A program made the position numbers and the translations under genes. Shown piece after piece: positions 57,671-64,000 of a stretch of 64,000 bases of DNA. The stretch is from Enoplosus armatus (taxonomy: Eukaryota; Chordata; Actinopteri; Centrarchiformes; Enoplosidae): contig NC_092186.1 in NCBI RefSeq assembly GCF_043641665.1, positions 18,831,001-18,895,000 of the forward strand, given 5' to 3'. Positions within the stretch are counted from its first letter, which is position 1; the number at the start of each line of letters is the position of its first letter. Under the pieces are notes generated by a model. It made no database searches, had not been told where the DNA came from, and saw only the letters and a program-made list of their open reading frames with translations.

Positions 57671-58064
57671 ATTCAGACGTGGATTTTTTTCACAGTCTCA
57701 GACTCTCTGAACTTTCTTTCTTTCTTTTTTAGTCTGAGTCTTAAATCTGTGACCTTACTGCTGGCGGTTGGGTCTGTGCTGGGGTAACCCTGCTGTGCTG
57801 CACATGGTGTCCTCGAGCTGAACCCCTCACTGTTCCTACTGTTGAAGTCTGACTGGACAGACAGCAAAGTGACTGAGACTTGTAATCTTAATGTCTTCAG
57901 ACATTGAAAGTTTAAAGAAAAAAAACTATTTGAGATTGAGGGGCATTTGCTGTAATCAAAGAAGCCTTTTTTTGCAGACAGACGGCATCACTTTCTGCTC
58001 TGCGAGCAGCCCTCTGCAGCAGATGACGAGCAGTGTCCTGCTCTACAGCTGGGAGGGACGACCA
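57671..58064. other. non-coding stretch
   Basis: Pyrimidine patch near 57710, otherwise unique. Confidence 0.4.
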
Positions 58065-58215
58065 GCCAATTACATCTTCTTCCCCTCTAAAGTCCATTAA
58101 TCACCTCATTACAAAGGCCTCCCTTCCCTTAAAGGAGAGTTCTGTCCTGCTATAACACTTTATCACATTAGTGCTTAATTAAGAATTATGTCCTAGCTTC
58201 TTAGTTTTAATTATG
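58065..58215. promoter_or_regulatory. candidate conserved non-coding block
   Basis: CCATTAATCACCTCATTAC, ATTAGTGCTTAATTAAG and GTTTTAATTATGTG give at least four homeodomain-type words in repeat-free sequence. Inference only. Confidence 0.28.
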
Positions 58216-60364
58216 TGAATGCCCGGCTCCGTTTGTAAAGTAACTGTGGGGCGACATGCAGCAGCCACCACTGCAGGAAGGACAGGGTGGGACAACAGGC
58301 TGTGGCCTTTTGTTGAAGTAATGAATTTAGCCTTAATGATGGAGGAAGGGAGGGCAGAGCTTCCAGGCAACTGCGGCTTATTTGGAAGAGTGAACAGTGA
58401 GGGGCTCAAAAGTAAGGGGGGTTGTGAAATATGTGGCTTGTCACCTTGTGAAGCCAAAGCTGAATCCAGATCCACAGGAAAGAGCTTCATTTGCTGACAT
58501 TAACTGCTGCGATACTATCAGCACAGCACAAGGGCTGCTGCAAAGAAAACGTTCATGGTTCCGTCATCTTCTTCACATCAACATGTTTGTTTTGAAGAGG
58601 GAGGATGCGAGCTGTTATTCGCAGGGAAGCTGATGAGGCTGCTGCGTCTTTGTTGTCAAGAAGGTTTAGTCCTTCGACACCACTCGTGCTGAACTCTGTT
58701 TCCCAAGCAACACAGGCTGAGAAACTGATTCACTGCGGGCTGACAGGGCAGACAAAGCAGCAGCAGCAATAAGCCGACAAACATCTCTTCATTTATACAT
58801 TCAACCTTTTTACTTGTACAGGTTGTGTCCAACGAGAGCAGTTCACTCCCTTGCATGGGCACCTTGTGTACAAAAGCAAAAATGAACCATGTAGACAAAC
58901 ATTAAAACTGGCACCCCTCCAAGGAAAAGCAGTCACAGATGATGGATGGATGGTATAAAGTATAAAATGGTAAAAGGAGAGGGAAAGGAATCAAACTAGA
59001 ATAAAAATAAAATATGAACACAATTCTTGGTTCATTCTTTGACTTTATTTCCATATTCAATTCATAATTTTGATAGTTTTAAACCATTCATTTATACTAA
59101 TGTTGTTGCTGGTGTTTGTCGTGATGTGGTGTTTTGCTGATTTATGTTAAATACAAAATAAAAAATGTTCAAAATGTATTTAGGAAGTTTGGCTTACTTT
59201 GTTAAATGAAAAAGTTGGTAGAAAATCTTCATCAAGGTAAGGTATCAAAACATTTCAAACGATGTGATGGACACTTCACTACAAACATAGTCAAATTTTA
59301 GTTGTATTTATTTTAAAACAATAGCTCCATTGTTAAGCAGAAACAAAGCAACTTTTACTGCAAAAAACAGTTGAATACTCACTTCTGATTGGGCAGTGAG
59401 GTCTTTTTCAGATTAAAAATTCACACCATGTCCCTCTGCAGCAAAGAAATCTGGTCGTTTTAACCAGACAAACTTAGTGACACATTTTGCCAACAAGAAA
59501 TTACTATTTGCCAATTTATAAACCATCATCGACAAAAATACCAGATTTATTTATGTTGCTTTGGTAACAGCTGTGCTTGACTATATTTAGCAATCCATAT
59601 TCATGTCTCTAAGTTAATGAGGTAACGATTTATCAAGCTGCTTAAGCGCTTCACTGAGCAGATTGGAGCTGATGAGGTGATATTGTGAGAGTTACCACAA
59701 AGTTAAGGTCAGAGTCTGTAATTACCTGAAGCTAGCAGACATGAAATAGTCGTTATAGTTGTTGAATAGTTGTCTTCTGGTTCCTGTTTGAGCTGTTGTT
59801 TTTACCAGAAATTGGGACTGTGTTGACTAATTGCTGTCTATCTTTTAAAAGTGTGAACCTAAAGAGGACTAGTGACTGTCTAACTAACAGGAATGAAACT
59901 CAAAGAGTGAACATGATGTGTGGCAGCGCTCCGTTTCCACAGAGAAATGACTACACAGAGTCTCTTGAAGTTGAAGTTCTTCCCCATATAAAAGAATAAT
60001 GAAGTCCGGTCTTGCTTACATAAACCCCTCCAGATGTTCTTCATGATGTAAGTTTAGGATTCCTCACTGGAGAAAATAAACAATAAGCTTGTTGTTTTTA
60101 GTTTGGGGTGTTGGAAAGACCCATGAGGAACCCTTCTCTCTCAGAATTGGAAGTGTGAAGTTTGCAGCAGAGAGGAGGAAGTGTTTTTGTTACTTTCAAT
60201 TAGCAAGAAAAATAAAAGGCTCCTCACAGAAGGGGGCTGAGGTTGGGGTGTTGGATATGATAATGATCCAGGGGTTTACACAGGATGAGAGGGGAAGGGC
60301 GGGCTGATGAGGAGATGTCAGTGAGGGGTGGTTTCTCCCGGGGTGCACTTCTTTCAGATGTTTA
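58216..60364. other. non-coding stretch, no gene seen
   Basis: 58216-58640 is balanced and open in several frames (92 codons at 58219-58497) but unrecognised. GATGGATGGATGG near 58940 is a CATCC-type repeat word read backwards. 59000-60000 is AT-rich. Confidence 0.4.
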
Positions 60365-60620
60365 AGGAGGGACAGCCAATCAGATACGGTGAAGGTTGAT
60401 GTCTCCATTTTCAGCTTCCGCGCCGCAGGCTCATCTGTTGCATCAGTGCTGCAGATGTAGCTCTCTGCACAGATTGATGTTCACGGCGGCTTTGATAACA
60501 GCTGCAGTCAAATCGTAAATCGATTCGTGTATGGATCAGATGTTTCGTTTTGCAAAATGAGATCAGCCTTTTTGAATGAGATGTCACCCGCGCTTTCAAA
60601 ATGATAGATTTGGCCCCATT
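60365..60620. promoter_or_regulatory. candidate regulatory block, CpG-bearing
   Basis: ACAGCCAATCAGATACGG (CCAAT), TTCCGCGCCGCAGG, GGCGGCTTTGATAACAGC (TCF/LEF-like) and AATCGTAAATCGATTCGTG group within 200 bp, with far more CpG than the neighbourhood. A promoter or enhancer is possible, but no transcript or start site evidence is visible. Confidence 0.3.
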
Positions 60621-60662
60621 TTATACTGTTAATACATCAAACATGGTGTTAGCCTGATAGGT

Positions 60663-60664
<2 letters not shown>

Positions 60665-60703
<39 letters not shown>
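60665..60703 (+). repeat. GT microsatellite
   Basis: Uninterrupted GT run of about 19 units. Confidence 0.98.
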
Positions 60704-60704
<1 letters not shown>

Positions 60705-61874
60705 ACATGAAGGAGGAGGAAAAGTAATTTTTCTTTCTGAAATGAGATTGAGACACCTGCTCTAACTAAAGTAAAGTAAAACTGAGAAATTATGGTTCAT
60801 TTTCACAGATAGAAACCTACTGAAGTCCTCTTTTTAATGAGGACTTTAATGTCTTTAATGTTTCAGAGATACTAAATAATGAATGAAATGATGGCTTTTG
60901 TAACAGGATGTAGTTAAGTGTTAAGTAAGAATATTCATATGTACAATATGAGATATGTAAAATAACCTGCATGCTTGGAAAAATGAAGAAAGTAGTTGTT
61001 AAATATATCCACATTTCTTGATTTTATTTCTTGTTTCGGCTATTTAAGTAAAAGATTAGTCTGCAATGGCCTAAATAAATGACAGCACCCCTGTTTTTGG
61101 ATAAAGACTTTATGAATGTAAGAAACATCTAGAATTAAACAAGCTTGTATTTTAGAAAAATAAGATACAAACAAATGGAGGAATGCAATTCACAACACAA
61201 GCTAGCAGCTATATTTAAGTACTGAGGTGCTGCTGAATAACCAAATTAAAAAATAAAGCAAACAAACCACTGTGAGCTATGTAAAAGTCTGGAAAATATT
61301 TCTGGTTCTACTTTTGCCACAGAAGACATCACTAGTAAATCATGTTGTAACATGTAGCCTACTATTGCCACTGAAGCCCTATTCAAAGCTTCACTGTATC
61401 ATGTGATGCTCTATTACACCCTGTAGGTACGTTGGCTTCCTGACTGGAGGGAGGCCATTATTCCTGTTGCACTACACACCAACCTGAAGTCCTTAAGATA
61501 AACTTAGAAAGTGAATGAAGAATAAGAGACAGCCATAACAGCAACCAAATCAGAGACATTTAGTAAAATTGTTTTGCAAATGTGTATTTTGCATGCTTTG
61601 CAGTTCTATTATTGATCAAATGAATTGTTTTATCAAAGCATTTTTTTTCCATGGTTCATGGTTGATGCTTTGGCGCCCTCTGTTGGCCGGCAGCCTCTGT
61701 GTGAAGACGGATGGAAGACGGAGAGATTTTCTCTCCTGCTGACTCAGTCGACAATTAATCAAATTCACATATTTGGTTTCGACACTTTTCAATGGGAACA
61801 AATATGTTCTCTTGTATTAATTCCCTGGTTGTTAATGTTGACCGTCAGAGCCTTGATGGCACACACAAACACAC
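60704..61874. other. non-coding stretch, no gene seen
   Basis: AT-rich unique DNA. TTTGGCGCCCTCTGTTGGCC near 61668 is a repeat-like word. Confidence 0.45.
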
Positions 61875-61890
61875 CACACACACACACACA
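61875..61890 (+). repeat. short CA run
   Basis: Eight CA units. Further short CA runs at 62156-62167 and 62203-62215. Confidence 0.9.
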
Positions 61891-61892
61891 TT

Positions 61893-62050
61893 TTCTCTGA
61901 CGCTAATTTAATTCTGTTTTATTCAAATGAAAATCTCTGCAACGACGATGCAGGTGTGGCGAGCGAGGAGAGGAGCGTAATTAGCAGCATTAAAGTGTTC
62001 CCTCTCGTCCTCCATCTTAGCTTCTTTAATTATGGGGAAGAAACCTCTCT
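61893..62050. promoter_or_regulatory. candidate conserved non-coding block
   Basis: GACGCTAATTTAATTCTG, GAGGAGCGTAATTAGCAGC and CTTCTTTAATTATGGGG give several TAATTA-type sites in sequence with CpG. Inference only. Confidence 0.25.
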
Positions 62051-62529
62051 TCTGTCTCTCTCTTACACTCGCACAAGTACAAACACACACAACCATGCAG
62101 GCAATTACACAATAACACAAACACATGCACACAGAAAAGACATGTAAATCTACAGCACACACACACATGCTCAAAACACAGGCACATTTCCATACAACAA
62201 AACACACACACACACGAAATGGCGTCTTTTCTGGGAAGCTGCAGACACAGATATTGTTTTCTCTGTCTCATCAGGGTTTGTCATCATGACTGAGTTGGTG
62301 TTATGTTAGTGAGAACATTTGCTCAATAAGTATTTCAGCAGGTGTTGATTTTAGCTGTGAATTGAGCCCAAAGCACCTGCAACACATCTCCGCACCCCTC
62401 TTAAAAGGAAGAAGCTCACTGAGGATGCATTGGTATCGTTTAGGATTTACATTTCATAATTGCACACAAATTACACATGAGTCTTTAAGGCTGATTCAGA
62501 TTTTTTTTAAAGCTAAATATTGTTTAGGA
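62051..62529. other. non-coding stretch, CA-rich start
   Basis: CA-rich to 62215 (source of the Cys/Val-rich minus frames), then unique AT-rich. Confidence 0.45.
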
Positions 62530-63060
62530 TTACCAGACGGTTCTGGTCTTTGAGTCCATTGTCTGTTCCTTTTGAGTTGCTTTCCTTGGTGTTGGACTAC
62601 CTCTTAATGTTTGTAATGTCTGCATTGTCTATGATGATGATTATTAGACATGTGGTATTTTGAGCTTTGTACCATGAAAGCTTTTAGCAGTTTTTTTGGA
62701 AATGTTGTTTGCTCTGGAATACCAGAGAAGACTTGATTGTCTCTCTCATGCTGCATGCTTGTAAGTCAAGAAGAGTCTTTGTTTGCAGTCCTGACGGGGG
62801 TTCCTCTAGTGTATTTCCTTGGTGACTGACTCAATTTTGTTTTTGACTGAATCCAGGCTGTTGCATAATGCCAGGAATTCTCCATAGTACCTCGATAAGA
62901 GAAATTCTGGCATCCAATCTGGACTGTTTATTTTCAGTGGATATGTCGCTCACCCCTGTGCAGAGTGATGTTTTTGGAGATTTGGATGGAGATGTGTGTC
63001 AGCTGTTGAGTCCAATCTGAACCTTGTGAGGTTTGTCGAGGAGCTGGTTTTGCCTCTGTT
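62530..63060 (-). pseudogene. L1-type LINE ORF1 fragment, frameshifted
   Basis: On the minus strand LDLQACSMRE (62770 down to about 62741) and, after a one-base shift, VFSGIPEQT follow one another, matching the D-L-x-A-R-S-M-R-x-N and F-x-G-I-P-E motifs of fish L1 ORF1. Further downstream on the minus strand are KIPHV and, again shifted, LKGTDNGLKDQ, as in the C-terminal domain of the same protein. Upstream, ISTENKQSRLDARISLIE looks like the end of its coiled coil. At least two frameshifts show that it is dead. Its source class fits the endonuclease relic near 43.5 kb. Confidence 0.6.
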
Positions 63061-64000
63061 TTCCTGTCCCTGTTGTCTTTTTCATCATGCAAAGCCTGAG
63101 GAGCCCTCTGCACTGTTTCTCCAGGTTGTCCAGGTTACTTGGTTGTGTAGTCTGATTTTAAAAGGGGGTGGATTTCAGAGGAGATAAGTGATATGGGGTT
63201 CAGATCCGTGGTTAAGCTGCATGAAGCCACTTGGCTTAGATCCCTCCTGGTCTCGTGACAGTTGCATTCGCAGCGTCCCCAGACCTCCACGCTGCATCAA
63301 GTCTTCCAGAATAAAATGGACTTTGTATTTCTTCACAGGCATAATGAGAAGGTGCATGAAGGCCAACAACATCACACATGCAAAGCTTTTGGCTTCATAA
63401 TTATAATCTTCTGGAGTCTGTCTATTCATCTGTGAACACACTGAGCATGTTTCATTTAGTAACAGAACTTTACATCCGGCTGAGAAAACCAGTTGAAAGT
63501 GTTGATGTGGGGCCTTTACACAATATCTCATTTATGTCTGTAGAACATACAATTCTTTTTTCTTGAAAGACATTTTTAAAATTGAATTATTCATATTTTC
63601 AGGGATAAACTGTCAGTGTAAAGGGGAAGATTAGTTGGGATAAAATCACTTTACATCTATGGTAAAAAGTCTATTATAGTTTGTTTGTTTGTTTTTTGCT
63701 GTATTTGAGTGTATAAATAGTGAAATAATATCTTTTGAAACCTTGAAATGTTTTAGAATATTTTGAGTGATTTTTCACTTGACAGTTGTCTGGGTGTGTG
63801 GTCGTGCTGGGGGGAATTGGACTTATGACCTCAGTATAAATCCTGGCTGCAACATCTGCTGCTGACATTACTTCTGCCTGAAATGTACCACCACTACAGA
63901 AACACTTGCTTTCAGTTCTTTCTCTTTCACCACAATCCTCCAGAACCTCTTCCCCTTTCTCTTCACTTCTTCTATGGTGGCTTCCTGATGACTCACCTAG
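63061..64000. other. non-coding stretch with long minus frame
   Basis: A 118-codon minus frame (63175-63531) lies upstream of the ORF1 relic in its orientation. It could belong to the LINE's 5' part but has no recognisable motif. A short TTTG run is at 63679-63697. Nothing else seen to the window end. Confidence 0.4.

Noticed and set aside
61923..62271. Cys/Val-rich minus ORFs of 81-96 codons
   Set aside because: Created by several short CA runs read in reverse.
1..64000. CRISPR arrays, prokaryotic operons, functional tRNA or rRNA genes
   Set aside because: No regularly spaced direct repeats, no ribosome-binding/operon layout, and the only clear pol III box pair belongs to the SINE at 35.8-35.95 kb.

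Overview
The window looks like non-coding DNA from a ray-finned fish, most likely a percomorph teleost. Three things point that way: many CA/TG microsatellites, several interspersed repeats of kinds I know from percomorph genomes, and decayed fish-type L1 and Tc1 transposon pieces. I read it by eye. I find no complete, recognisable protein-coding gene, no rRNA or functional tRNA gene, and no CRISPR or prokaryotic feature. The long open frames are short, unfamiliar, or made by microsatellites, purine tracts or transposons. The best description is a gene-poor region or a very large intron.

Layout. 1-5.6 kb: mostly unique AT-rich DNA with a duplicated 80-bp motif block (nuclear-receptor half-site, GATA, MEF2) at 1.13 and 1.74 kb and a perfect small hairpin at 4.78 kb. 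5.7-6.1 kb: a hAT-like MITE, with a second copy at 46.7 kb. 6-18 kb: mostly unique, with a possible LTR fragment at 15.9 kb and several blocks that resemble conserved non-coding elements. 18-21 kb and 35.8-40.6 kb: copies of one percomorph repeat family, plus a clear tRNA-derived SINE at 35.8-35.95 kb. 23-28 kb: a TG microsatellite, homeodomain-site-rich blocks and a 245-bp purine tract. 41-46 kb: an intriguing hydrophobic minus-strand ORF, an L1-type endonuclease relic and a candidate exon with good splice sites. 44-53 kb: a dense cluster of dinucleotide repeats, a 23-base G run and a complete MITE. 55-58 kb: stacked repeats, including a Tc1 transposase relic. 60-63 kb: a possible regulatory block and an L1 ORF1 relic.

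Nothing here forms a set of genes working together. The parts most likely to matter functionally are the putative regulatory blocks, supported only by sequence texture because conservation could not be tested, and four candidate exons that need transcript or alignment evidence. The transposon calls for L1, Tc1, SINE and the hAT-like MITE are the firmest statements. I do not see a convincing new biological system. The best candidates for something undescribed are the duplicated NR-GATA-MEF2 block, the membrane-type ORF near 41 kb and the exon-like segment near 45.6 kb.
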